Assembly (NCBI GenBank): GCA_965219875.1
Contig: CBDCOW010000003.1
Coordinates: 744,001-808,000 of the forward strand
DNA from: DAOUKH01 sp965219875
Lineage (GTDB): Bacteria > Chloroflexota > Dehalococcoidia > SHYB01
DNA length: 64,000 nucleotides
Direction: 5' to 3'
Shown: one piece after another, positions 7,506-15,570 of the stretch
Layout: each line of letters opens with the position of its first letter
Numbering within the stretch: the stretch's first letter is position 1
The notes under the pieces: model-generated
Databases searched by the model: none
What the model saw: only the letters and a program-made list of their open reading frames with translations
What the model was told of the DNA's origin: nothing
Made by a program: the position numbers and the translations under genes

Positions 7506-9503
7506 GTGCACGCCTCGGACATCGGCTTCGTCGCGCTCGTAGTGGCCATCGTAGCCGCGGCCTACGCGGTCTTCGCCGCGCCGCTGGGCCTTCGCCAAAA
7601 CAACCCCGCCGTGCTGGCCAGCGCCCGCAACGCGGTCTACGTCGTCACCGCAACGATGCTGGCATCGATAGGCGTGCTCGCCTACCTGCTGGTAAGCCAC
7701 GACTTCGGGGTGACCTACGTCGTGGGCAACTCATCCCTCGCGCAGCCGTGGTACTTCGACCTTGCGGGGCTCTACGGGGGCCAGGCGGGCTCGCTCCTAG
7801 TCTGGGCCACGGGGCTGGCGCTGTTCTCCGGCCTCGCCGTCTACGTCAACCGCGACCGCCTGCACCAAGTCATGCCCTGGGCCATCGCGGCGATGATGAC
7901 GGTGCAGGTATTCTTCCTCGTCGTGCTCGTCTTTTTGTCGAGCCCCTTCGAGCGCCTGCCCGTGCCGCTCGCCGACGGGCAGGGCGTCAATGCGCTGCTG
8001 CGTGACCCGGGCTTTCTGATCCACCCGCCGTTCCTGCTGTTCGGCTACATGTCGTGGACGATACCCTTCGCGCTGGCGATCGGCGCGATGGTCTCGCGGC
8101 GGACGGACAGCCAGTGGCTGCGGGCGGCCCGGCCATGGCTCCTCGTGGCCTGGCTGATCCACAGCACCGGGCTGATGCTCGGCGCGTGGTGGGCCTATCA
8201 CGTCCTGGGCTGGGGCGGGTTCTGGAACTGGGACCCCGTGGAGAACGTGGCCCTCCTCCCCTGGCTCACCGGCACGGCCTTCATGCACTCCATCATGGTC
8301 GAGGAGCGCCGCGGCCTACTGCGCCGGTGGAATATGCTCCTCATCCTCTCGACGTTCCTCCTCGCCATCTTCGGCACGCTCGTGGTGCGGGGCGGGCTCC
8401 TCGATTCGGTGCACAATTTCGCCACGTCGGCGCTGGGGCCGAGCTTCCTTGCCTTTCTCGGCTTCAGCCTCGCCGTCTCGCTCTTCCTCTTCTTCACCCG
8501 CGCCCAAGACATCGAATCAGGGCAGCGTTTCGACTCCGCCGTCTCGAAGGAGTCCGGGTTCCTACTCAACAACCTGCTCTTCGTCGGGATCGCCTTCGCC
8601 ACCTTTTGGGGGACCGTCTTTCCTTTGCTTACTGAGGTCTACAACGGCTCGAAGATCACTGTTGGCGCGCCTTTCTTTGAAAAGGTCAACGGCCCTTTGT
8701 TCTTGGTTCTGCTGGTTTTTATGGGCATTGGGCCGCTTCTCGCCTGGCGGCGCACCACGTGGGACGTTATAAAGCGCAACTTCCGCGCGCCGCTGATCGG
8801 CGCGGCGCTGTGGCTGGTCTTCCTCATCGCCGTGTTGGGAGTGACGAACGTCCGGTCGCTCGCGGGCTTCACAGCGGTGGCGTTCACATTCGGCGTGATT
8901 ACATTGGAGTACTATCGAGGGGTGCGGGCGAGGCGGGCGGCGACCGGCGAGGCGGTCCCCGCCGCGCTTACGGCGCTGGTGACGCGCAATCGCAGACGCT
9001 ACGGCGGCTACATCATCCACGCGGGCGTCCTGCTCGTGGCCCTCGGGGTCATCGGTGTCGAGCTGCACCAGAAGGACCTCGACGTGACACTCCGCAACGG
9101 CGAGGCGGCGGTGATCGGCGACTACCAACTGCGCTACGAGGGCATCCAGCAGCGGCGGGGCGTCGATAATAACGTCACGGAGGCCACGCTCACCGTGTAC
9201 AAGAACAACGAGTTCTGGGACGAGGTCCACCCCCGGCGGGTGGTCTACGACGGGCAGGAGAGCCAGCCGACCTCCCAGATCGCGATCCGCACCACGGCAA
9301 AGGAAGACCTCTACGTGCTGCTCGCCGCCTGGGACGACCAAGCGGCGACGTTCCTCATCTTCGTGAACCCGCTGGTGCTGTGGATGTGGATCGGGGGCGT
9401 CGTCTTCCTCATCGGAACGGCGGTGGCCCTCTGGCCCGCACCGGCGGGCGCGGCCCGCTCGACCGAGCCGCCGCGGGCGGAGCCGGAGGAGGTGCGGCGA
9501 TGA
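7506..9503 (+). CDS. ccmF: Cytochrome c heme lyase subunit CcmF
   Basis: 665-residue polytopic membrane protein of the heme handling family, part of the CcmFH holocytochrome c synthase. The tryptophan-rich WWD domain is at about 230-247 (GGFWNWDPVEN). Conserved HPPFL (173-177) and WLIHSTGLMLGAWWAY lie just before it. Large C-terminal periplasmic loop (HQKDLDVTLRNGEAA) and a last membrane helix complete it. GTG 7506 lies nine bases after the ccmE stop. The stop overlaps the ccmH start (ATGA), so the genes are coupled. Confidence 0.97.
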   Translation: MHASDIGFVALVVAIVAAAYAVFAAPLGLRQNNPAVLASARNAVYVVTATMLASIGVLAYLLVSHDFGVTYVVGNSSLAQPWYFDLAGLYGGQAGSLLVWATGLALFSGLAVYVNRDRLHQVMPWAIAAMMTVQVFFLVVLVFLSSPFERLPVPLADGQGVNALLRDPGFLIHPPFLLFGYMSWTIPFALAIGAMVSRRTDSQWLRAARPWLLVAWLIHSTGLMLGAWWAYHVLGWGGFWNWDPVENVALLPWLTGTAFMHSIMVEERRGLLRRWNMLLILSTFLLAIFGTLVVRGGLLDSVHNFATSALGPSFLAFLGFSLAVSLFLFFTRAQDIESGQRFDSAVSKESGFLLNNLLFVGIAFATFWGTVFPLLTEVYNGSKITVGAPFFEKVNGPLFLVLLVFMGIGPLLAWRRTTWDVIKRNFRAPLIGAALWLVFLIAVLGVTNVRSLAGFTAVAFTFGVITLEYYRGVRARRAATGEAVPAALTALVTRNRRRYGGYIIHAGVLLVALGVIGVELHQKDLDVTLRNGEAAVIGDYQLRYEGIQQRRGVDNNVTEATLTVYKNNEFWDEVHPRRVVYDGQESQPTSQIAIRTTAKEDLYVLLAAWDDQAATFLIFVNPLVLWMWIGGVVFLIGTAVALWPAPAGAARSTEPPRAEPEEVRR

Positions 9504-10000
9504 CGGCTTTAGCGCGGAGTATCGTCCGCATCGCGGCCATCGCCGCCGTCCTTAGCGCGGTACTCGGCGCCCCAGCGGCGATGGCTTACAACGACGCCAC
9601 CGAGGTGCGGCGCATCGCCGACAAGCTCCAATGCCCGGTGTGCCAAGGGCAGTCCGTGGCGGAATCCAACTCGCAGGTGGCCGTGGGGATGAAGGAGACC
9701 ATCGCCAACCTGCTCGCGGAGGGCCGGGGCGAGGACGATATCTTGCGCTTCTTCGAGGACCGATACGGCCCCGGCGTGCTCCGCAACCCGCCACGAACAG
9801 GCTTCTACTCTCTGGTGTGGTGGACGCCGGGCGTGGCCGTCCTGCTCGGCGCCGCCGCCATCTACGGCGCGCTGCGCCGGCGGCAGGCCCCGGCGGTGGA
9901 CGCCGGCGGGCCTTCTCCCGACGAGGACGAGCCGCCCTTCGACCCCGAGCTCGACCCCTACCGGGAGCGCCTGCGCCGTGACCTCGAGGTCGGAGTGTAA
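9500..10000 (+). CDS. ccmH: Cytochrome c biogenesis thiol oxidoreductase CcmH (CycL type)
   Basis: 166 residues. A signal peptide (about 1-29, ending AAMA) precedes the CcmH domain with the redox pair C45 and C48 in LQCPVCQGQSVAES. A membrane helix lies near 108-125, followed by an acidic tail. It keeps the apocytochrome CXXCH thiols reduced for heme attachment. ATG 9500 overlaps the ccmF stop by four bases. An upstream in-frame extension to 9380 lies inside ccmF and is not used. No ccmG lies between ccmF and ccmH, where it is often found. Confidence 0.95.
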   Translation: MTALARSIVRIAAIAAVLSAVLGAPAAMAYNDATEVRRIADKLQCPVCQGQSVAESNSQVAVGMKETIANLLAEGRGEDDILRFFEDRYGPGVLRNPPRTGFYSLVWWTPGVAVLLGAAAIYGALRRRQAPAVDAGGPSPDEDEPPFDPELDPYRERLRRDLEVGV

Positions 10001-10002
10001 CG

Positions 10003-10371
10003 GTGCCCCTGGTCGTCGCCATCGTTCTGGTCCTCGCCGCACTGGCCGCCATCGTCTATCCCCTGACGGGGCGCACGCGGCGGAGGGCCTCCCCGACCGT
10101 CACCACCGCCAGCGACGTCCAACGCATCCTCGACAGCCGGGACACGCTGCTGCGCGCCCTGCGAGAGCTCGAATACGACAAGCGCTTGGGCAACCTTTCC
10201 GAGCAGGATTACCGCCAGCTGCGGGCCGGCTACGAGCGCGAGGCGGTCGAGATCTACAAGGCACTCGACTCGCGCGCCGGCACTCTGCCCGACGCAGTCG
10301 AGCGCGAGGTAGAGCGGGCTCGCGCCGAGATGGAGCCCACGGAAGAACGCAGCACGGAGCAGCAGCCATGA
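10003..10371 (+). CDS. CcmI-like N-terminal protein of cytochrome c biogenesis
   Basis: 122-residue protein with one N-terminal membrane helix (1-22), followed by a charged helical segment (RDTLLRALRELEYDKRLGNLSEQDYRQLRAGYEREAVEIYKAL). This last part is the hallmark of the CcmI N-terminus (LYxDRLGELE-type block). The TPR part of full CcmI is absent. GTG 10003 follows the ccmH stop by two bases, and its TGA overlaps the ATG at 10368. It probably assists apocytochrome delivery to CcmFH. The assignment rests on position and the helical block. Confidence 0.65.
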   Translation: MPLVVAIVLVLAALAAIVYPLTGRTRRRASPTVTTASDVQRILDSRDTLLRALRELEYDKRLGNLSEQDYRQLRAGYEREAVEIYKALDSRAGTLPDAVEREVERARAEMEPTEERSTEQQP

Positions 10372-11644
10372 CGCGCCGCGTCATAATCGCGGCGGTCGCG
10401 GCGGCGCTCCTCGTGGTGACCGCCGCGCCGCTACCCGCGGGAGCGCAGACGGCGTCGCCAACGGAGGCCCCGTCAACCGGGGCGGCGGCGAAAGCACGTT
10501 CGACGGTGTGATCGAAGGGCGCATCGTCAACGCCACGGAGGGCGGGGGCGAGGCCGGGTCGGCGCCGCTCTCGTTGCTCACCTTTCGCCGTATGACGCGG
10601 GAAGAGGAACGCTTCGGGCAGGCCGACAGCCAGGGCCGGTTCCACTTCGAGGGGCTCGAAGTCCATTCCGACATGCGGTACTTCGTCCAGGCGGGCTATC
10701 AGGACGTGGCGTACCGCTCGCCGGCGGTGCAGATCTTCCCCGGCGCTCCATCATTCACCGAGGTAGTGGTGTGGGAGACGACGACGTCAGACGCCGATAT
10801 CGTCATCGAGCGGGCGAGCGTGGCGATTCCATCGCTCGACGAGAACATCGGACTTCTCGGCGTGCTAGAAATCATTACGCTGCAAAACGAGGGCGACCGC
10901 ACCTACGTCGGCGACCTCTTCGAAGACCCGGTGAACGGCGGCGCGGCCCGCATCTCGCTGCCCGACAACGCGCTGGACGTCAACCTGGGCCACGGCTTCG
11001 GCCCCGACGGCTTCGCCGCGGTCCCCGGCGGCGTCATCAACAAGGCGCCGGTGCTGCCCGGCCCGTCCGAGATGATCTACGGCTACACCGTCGCCTACAC
11101 GGGAACGACGGCGGCGCTGGAGCGGCGCTACCTGTACACCGCGCGCAGCGTGACCGTGCTGATGCCGGACGATGTCGGCGCGCTGAACAGCCCGCAACTC
11201 GAGGCCGTAGGGCCCGTCGAGGTCAGCGGCGAACCGCATACGCTGTTCACCGCCTCCGATCTGCCCGCGGGCCAAGTCTTCGAGCTCCGGCTCTCCGATC
11301 TTCCCCTCTTCCGCGACCTTTCGGGTGGCGGACTCGACTTCGATAGCGCGCTCCGCTACGTCGCCGTAGCCGTGCTCGGGCTAGTCGCGGCTGGCGCATT
11401 GGCGCTCGCTCTGAGACGCCGCGCGGGAGCGGGGCTCGCCGCGGACCTGAACGCTGCTGCGCCGAGCGCGCTGGCGCGGGAGCGGGCGGGCCTCGTCGAG
11501 TCGCTGGCGGCGCTCGACGCCGGCTTCGCCGCGGGGCAGGTCCCGCAGGCAGAGTACGACCGGCGGCGTTACGCGGGCAAGCGCCGCCTCGTGGACGTGA
11601 CGCTGCTGCTGGCCGAGGCGGCGCCGCGCGAGGACGAGCCGTGA
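10368..11644 (+). pseudogene. Secreted beta-sandwich (carboxypeptidase-regulatory-like) membrane protein, interrupted by an apparent frameshift
   Basis: ATG 10368 overlaps the previous stop (ATGA) and starts a perfect signal peptide (TRRVIIAAVAAALL to PAGAQ), but that frame ends at TGA 10509-10511. The body continues in another frame from about 10485, reading GESTFDGVIEGRIVNATEGG. A one-base indel in the GC repeat around 10478-10492 would join both into one protein of about 424 residues. The body is a regulatory-like beta-sandwich, a second periplasmic domain, a membrane helix (about 11345-11405) and a short coiled C-terminus (ERAGLVESLAALDAGF). It may be a real mutation, a sequencing or assembly error, or use of GTG 10508. 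It lies inside the ccm operon, between ccmI and ccmA, and its function there is unknown. Confidence 0.7.
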
Positions 11645-12351
11645 GCGCGCTCGACGTGTCGGCGCAGGGCGTGACGAAGCGCTTCGGGCGGTCGGCAGCG
11701 CTGCGGGGAATCGACATCGAGACGTCCCCCGGCGAGTGTCTCGCCGTGTTCGGGCCGAACGGCTCGGGCAAGACGACGCTGCTCCGCATCCTCGCCGGCC
11801 TGTCGAGCCCCACCAACGGCGAGGTCCGCATCGGCGGGCTGACGCACGCCAAGGGAGCGCGGCGGCTGCGCGGGCGCATCGGTGTCGTAGCGCACCATAC
11901 CTATCTGTACGACGATCTGACCGCCGAGGAGAACCTGGTGTTCTACGCCAGGATGTTCGGCCTAGCGGAACCGGAGCGGGCCGCCGCCGAGGCCCTAGAG
12001 CGCGCCGGACTATTCGAGCGGCGGCGCGACCGGGTGCGCGCCTTCTCGCGGGGGATGCAGCAACGGGCCGCACTGGCCCGCGCGACCCTGCACGATCCCG
12101 ACGTGCTGCTGCTGGACGAGCCGGACACCGGTCTCGATCAGGACGGCTCGCGCCGGATCGGGGACTTGCTGACCTCGGCGGCGCGGGGGCCGCGCACCGT
12201 GATCGCTGCGACGCACAACCTCGCCCTGGGGCTGCGCCTGTGCGACCGGTTCATCATCCTCCACCGAGGGCGGATCGCGCGCCAGGGCGACGCGGCGGGG
12301 ATGACCGTTGAGGCTATCGAGGAGCTCTATCGCGATGCGACCGGCGCCTGA
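11641..12351 (+). CDS. ccmA: Heme exporter ATP-binding protein CcmA
   Basis: 236-residue ABC ATPase. Walker A is GPNGSGKTT at 38-46, the signature is SRGMQQ near 135-140, and Walker B is LLLDEPDTG near 156-164, with the switch histidine in AATHN. With CcmB it powers release of holo-CcmE from CcmC in cytochrome c maturation. GTG 11641 overlaps the previous stop by four bases. The C-terminus overlaps ccmB by 17 bases. Order and neighbours (ccmB, ccmC, ccmD) separate it from general ABC ATPases. Confidence 0.94.
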   Translation: MSALDVSAQGVTKRFGRSAALRGIDIETSPGECLAVFGPNGSGKTTLLRILAGLSSPTNGEVRIGGLTHAKGARRLRGRIGVVAHHTYLYDDLTAEENLVFYARMFGLAEPERAAAEALERAGLFERRRDRVRAFSRGMQQRAALARATLHDPDVLLLDEPDTGLDQDGSRRIGDLLTSAARGPRTVIAATHNLALGLRLCDRFIILHRGRIARQGDAAGMTVEAIEELYRDATGA

Positions 12352-13048
12352 GCAGCCTATGGAGCCACGACCTTCGCATCTGCGCCAAATGGGAGCGCTT
12401 TTGTGGAAGGACGTGCTGATCGAGCTACGGACGCGCGACGCGATCGTGGCAATGATGGTCTTCGGCATCTTGGCGCTGACGGTGTTCAACTTCGCCTTCG
12501 AGCTGCGCGCCGAGAGCATCGCCCTAGTGGCCCCGGGGGTCTTGTGGGTGGCGGTGCTGTTCGCGGGCGTGCTGGGGCTGGGGCGCGCGTTCACCCACGA
12601 GCGCGAGCGGGGATCGATGGAGGGGCTGCTGCTCTGCCCCGCCGACCGGGGGACAATCTTCGTGGCCAAGTTCCTCGCCAACTTGACGTTCATCGGGGCG
12701 GCCGAGATCGTCATCGTCCCCGTCTACGACTCGTTCTTCGGCGTCGCCGCCTTGAGGCCGGAGGTCGTGGCTGTCATACTGTTAGCCACCATCGGATTCG
12801 CCGCGGTGGGGACGGTATTCGGCGCGATGTCGGTAAACACGCGGGCCAAGGAAGTCATGCTTCCGGTCCTCCTGCTCCCCATCGTGACGCCGCTGATAAT
12901 CGGAGCGGTGCGCGCCACCGGCGTCTTGATCGACGGCGGCGAATTCTCGGAAATCTGGACCTGGGTAAACCTCCTCATCGCGGTGGACGTAGTCTACTTA
13001 ACCGTGTCGTTTCTCGTGTTCGAGTTCGTTTTAGAGGACTGGGGATGA
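12335..13048 (+). CDS. ccmB: Heme exporter membrane subunit CcmB
   Basis: Six-helix membrane partner of CcmA. The N-terminus shows LLWKDVLIELRTRDAI, the conserved CcmB cytoplasmic entry block, and the first loop contains HERERGSMEGLLLCP. ATG 12335 has GAGGAG upstream and overlaps the end of ccmA by 17 bases. ATG 12359 is an alternative with a weaker ribosome site. Length 237 is normal. Coupled between ccmA and ccmC. Confidence 0.93.
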   Translation: MRPAPEQPMEPRPSHLRQMGALLWKDVLIELRTRDAIVAMMVFGILALTVFNFAFELRAESIALVAPGVLWVAVLFAGVLGLGRAFTHERERGSMEGLLLCPADRGTIFVAKFLANLTFIGAAEIVIVPVYDSFFGVAALRPEVVAVILLATIGFAAVGTVFGAMSVNTRAKEVMLPVLLLPIVTPLIIGAVRATGVLIDGGEFSEIWTWVNLLIAVDVVYLTVSFLVFEFVLEDWG

Positions 13049-13079
13049 GCGGCCTGCCGACGACCCAAAGGGGCGTTCG

Positions 13080-13787
13080 ATGAGCGCGGCCCAGCCCATT
13101 GCCGTGTCCGGCGCGCCTTCCAAGCGTCTCCGCGTCGGGGCCCTCGACCTCTTGGGGCTGGTCGCCTTCACCCTCGTGGCGGTCTCTTTGGGGATGGGGC
13201 TGCTCTACGCGCCGAGGGAGCTGATCCAGGGCGAGCCGCAGCGCATCTTCTACGTCCACCTGCCGATGGCGATCGCCTCCTACGTAGCCTTTCTCATCGT
13301 AGGGATAGGCGGAGCCCTGTACCTCTGGACGCGCCGGCCCAAGTTCGACATCGCGGCCCGCTCGGCGGCGGAGATTGGCTTCTTCTTCATCACGCTGGTC
13401 ATCATCAGCGGCGGACTCTGGGGGCAGGCTACGTGGGGCACGTTCTGGCAATGGGAGCCCCGGCTCACCTTCACCTTCGTGCTCTGGCTGATCTTCCTGG
13501 GGTACATCATGCTCCGGCAAGCGTCGCGCGACCGCGACCAGGCGGCGCGGTCCGCCTCCGTCCTTGGCATCATCGGCTTCGCCGACGTGCCCCTCATCTT
13601 CGCCTCTGTCTATCTGTGGCGAGGGATTCACCCCGAGCCGGCGGGCATGCCCCAACCGATGCTCATCACCTTCCTCGTGGCCACGGCGGGCTTCCTCGCA
13701 CTCTTCGTCTTCTTGCTCGCGCTACGCATTCGCTGGGACAGGACGCGGGAGCGTATCGACGAGATGCGCGCCGCGCTAGAGGAATAG
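13080..13787 (+). CDS. ccmC: Heme exporter/heme-loading subunit CcmC
   Basis: 235-residue six-helix heme handling protein that loads heme onto CcmE. H60 in FYVHLP is a conserved heme-ligand position. The WWD tryptophan-rich motif is at about 114-131 (GLWGQATWGTFWQWEPRLT). A later conserved block is ADVPLIFASVYLWRGIHP. ATG 13080 follows ccmB by 31 bases. CcmC and ccsA share this family; the neighbours show the System I version. Confidence 0.95.
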   Translation: MSAAQPIAVSGAPSKRLRVGALDLLGLVAFTLVAVSLGMGLLYAPRELIQGEPQRIFYVHLPMAIASYVAFLIVGIGGALYLWTRRPKFDIAARSAAEIGFFFITLVIISGGLWGQATWGTFWQWEPRLTFTFVLWLIFLGYIMLRQASRDRDQAARSASVLGIIGFADVPLIFASVYLWRGIHPEPAGMPQPMLITFLVATAGFLALFVFLLALRIRWDRTRERIDEMRAALEE

Positions 13788-13818
13788 GCACTCCGTTGAA
13801 ACAGAGAAGGAATCGCGC

Positions 13819-13971
13819 ATGAGCGGCATCACCGTCGTCTACGTCGTCTTCGCTATCGTCATCGCCGCGATCTTCGGCTACGTCTTCCTGCTGTCGAAGC
13901 GTCAGCAAGAGTCGGAGGCCGAGATCGAGGAACTGCGCGACATCATCGAACGCCGAGGCGGTACGAATTGA
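13819..13971 (+). CDS. ccmD: Small membrane protein CcmD-like (50 aa)
   Basis: A 50-residue reading frame with one membrane helix (about residues 4-25, TVVYVVFAIVIAAIFGYVF), then a charged cytoplasmic tail rich in Glu/Arg (QQESEAEIEELRDIIERR). This is the classic CcmD shape: a tiny single-span subunit that helps release heme-loaded CcmE from CcmABC. Position immediately after ccmC agrees. GAGAAGGA lies about eight bases before ATG 13819. Its stop TGA overlaps the TTG start of the next gene. The gene is too short for ordinary ORF calling but is well supported by context. Confidence 0.8.
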   Translation: MSGITVVYVVFAIVIAAIFGYVFLLSKRQQESEAEIEELRDIIERRGGTN

Positions 13972-14549
13972 TCGCAGGCCAAGTAAGCGGGAGAACGCGC
14001 CGGGGCCGGCGATGGCTAGCGGTAATTCCGGCCGTGCTCGTGCTTGCCCTGACGGCGGCGTGCGGATCGGGGAACGGAAACGGGGCACTCTCCGTCGGCG
14101 ACACCGCCCCCGCGTTCAGCGCGCCGGCGGCCGGCGGCGGCAACGTCACGCTGACAAGCCTGACTGCTCGCCACAACGCCGTGGTGGTGGTCTTCTACCG
14201 GGGCTTTGGCTGAGGCATCTGCCGCGTCCAACTGGAGCAGTTGGCGAATGCTTACGGGGAGGTCACGCGGCTGAACGCGGAGCTGGTGGCAATCAGCACG
14301 GACGATCTCGGCGGCGCGGCGGACATGGCGGCCTACACCGACGCCGCGTTCCCCATTGCGGCCGACGCGGACAAGGCCATCGCACGGAGCTACGGCGTGT
14401 TCAACCTGCTCGGCGACGGCGTCGCGACCCCGGCGACGTTCATCGTCGGAAGCGACGGCAAGATCGACTGGCTGCGCATCGGCAAGACCGCCGGCGACCG
14501 GGTGCTGCCCGCCGAGCTCCTGCCAAGGCTCCGCGAGACGGTGCGCTAG
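13968..14549 (+). CDS. Lipoprotein-type redoxin/peroxiredoxin-like selenoprotein with U-x-x-C active site (in-frame UGA read as Sec)
   Basis: 193 codons read through a TGA at 14211-14213. Residues 1-32 are a lipoprotein signal (helix LAVIPAVLVLAL, lipobox LTAAC). An AhpC/TSA-type thioredoxin fold follows: VGDTAPAFSAPAAGG, VVVVFYRGFG, then U82-G-I-C85, RVQLEQLANAYGE, and PATFIVGSDGKI near the C-terminus. Relatives carry WCPFC or similar at this site, so the UGA replaces the catalytic cysteine. Both halves are in one frame and both look coding. A SECIS-like hairpin begins just after the UGA, and tRNA-Sec is in this window. TTG 13968 overlaps the ccmD stop. It may reduce periplasmic thiols or peroxides, possibly in cytochrome c maturation. 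A nonsense mutation is the alternative reading. Confidence 0.88.
14211..14246 (+). promoter_or_regulatory. UGA (Sec) codon and bacterial SECIS-like hairpin
   Basis: UGA at 14211-14213. After 14 bases a 7-bp perfect stem forms (14228-14234 with 14238-14244) closed by the loop GAG at 14235-14237. Two more pairs (14225-14226 with 14245-14246) extend it below a single bulged U at 14227. The loop starts with G and lies 21 bases after the UGA. That agrees with the general bacterial SECIS pattern: hairpin inside the coding region, guanine at the loop start, and a bulged U as in E. coli fdhF. Confidence 0.8.
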
Positions 14550-14559
14550 CGAGCCCGTC

Positions 14560-15525
14560 ATGGGTGTGTTGGCCCATATCTGGACGCCGGGCGACGGCGA
14601 CGGCTGGGATGTCCTCGCCCTCTGGGGCTTCGACCCCCTGTGGCTGCTTTTTGTCCTAGTCCCCGGCGTCCTCTACGCCCGGGGGCTCATCGTATGGAAC
14701 GACCGGCCCGCCACGTGGCCGCGATGGCGACCCTACGTCTTCTACACGGGCCTGCTCTTGATCACCGCGGCCCTGATTTCTCCAATCGACGCCCTCGCCG
14801 ACGATCTCTTCACCTTCCACATGCTCCAGCACGTCATCCTGATGATGATGGCGCCGCCGCTCGTGCTACTGGGTGCGCCGACGACGCCGGTCTTGCTCGG
14901 CATACCTCTGCGACTCCGGCAGTTAGTGGTGCGCCCCCTGGTGCGCGACCGCCTGGTGCGCGGCCTCTACCAGTTGCTGACGTTCCCTCCGGTGTCTTGG
15001 GGCCTGTTCGCGGCAAGCACCTGGGGATGGCACTTCATCGGCGGGGCCTACGAGACGTCGCTGCGCAACGAGGCGGTCCATGTCGCGCAGCACTTCACCT
15101 TCGGATTCACCGCATTCCTGCTCTGGTGGACGATCATCGACCCCGCGCCGCTCCGGTCGAAGCTGCCCTACCACCTGCGGGTGCCGGTGCTCATCCTGAC
15201 GGTGCTCCAGAACGTTGCGCTCGGGGCGGCCCTGACCTTTCGAGGAAACGTCCTGTATCCTTACTACGAAGACCGTGTCCGCATCTGGGGACTGACCGCA
15301 TTGGAGGACCAGCAGGCCGGCGGCGCGATGATGTGGGTGGTGGGCGTGATGATGCTCATGATCGCCATCGTCTTCACCTTCTCCGTTTGGTTTGATAAGA
15401 ACGAGCGGCAGACCCGGGAGCGGGAGGCGGCGCTGGACGCCGCCCGCGCCGCGCCGGCCGCCGCCCAGCCGGGACGGGCCGTTTTCACCCCCGGCGACAT
15501 CGATAGCCCGTCGGGGTTCGCCTAG
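14560..15525 (+). CDS. ctaG: CtaG-type cytochrome c oxidase assembly factor (caa3_CtaG)
   Basis: 321-residue protein with about seven membrane helices. The family blocks are ALISPIDALADDLFTFHMLQHVILMMMAPPLVLLGAP and AVHVAQHFTFGFTAFLLWW. The conserved histidines (H in FHMLQH, H in VAQHF) are the likely metal ligands in this family of caa3 oxidase assembly proteins. ATG 14560 lies ten bases after the selenoprotein stop; a longer frame would run back into that gene. It links the ccm operon to assembly of a heme-copper oxidase, although no cox genes are in the window. Confidence 0.9.
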   Translation: MGVLAHIWTPGDGDGWDVLALWGFDPLWLLFVLVPGVLYARGLIVWNDRPATWPRWRPYVFYTGLLLITAALISPIDALADDLFTFHMLQHVILMMMAPPLVLLGAPTTPVLLGIPLRLRQLVVRPLVRDRLVRGLYQLLTFPPVSWGLFAASTWGWHFIGGAYETSLRNEAVHVAQHFTFGFTAFLLWWTIIDPAPLRSKLPYHLRVPVLILTVLQNVALGAALTFRGNVLYPYYEDRVRIWGLTALEDQQAGGAMMWVVGVMMLMIAIVFTFSVWFDKNERQTREREAALDAARAAPAAAQPGRAVFTPGDIDSPSGFA

Positions 15526-15570
15526 CGCCGCGGGCCGCACAAGCAAGCAGGGATTCGAGGAAAGTAACGT

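Noticed and set aside
14211..14213. Reading the UGA as a simple nonsense mutation or sequencing error
   Set aside because: Position exactly at the catalytic cysteine, hairpin downstream and tRNA-Sec in the window together make chance unlikely. It remains possible and is stated as the alternative.
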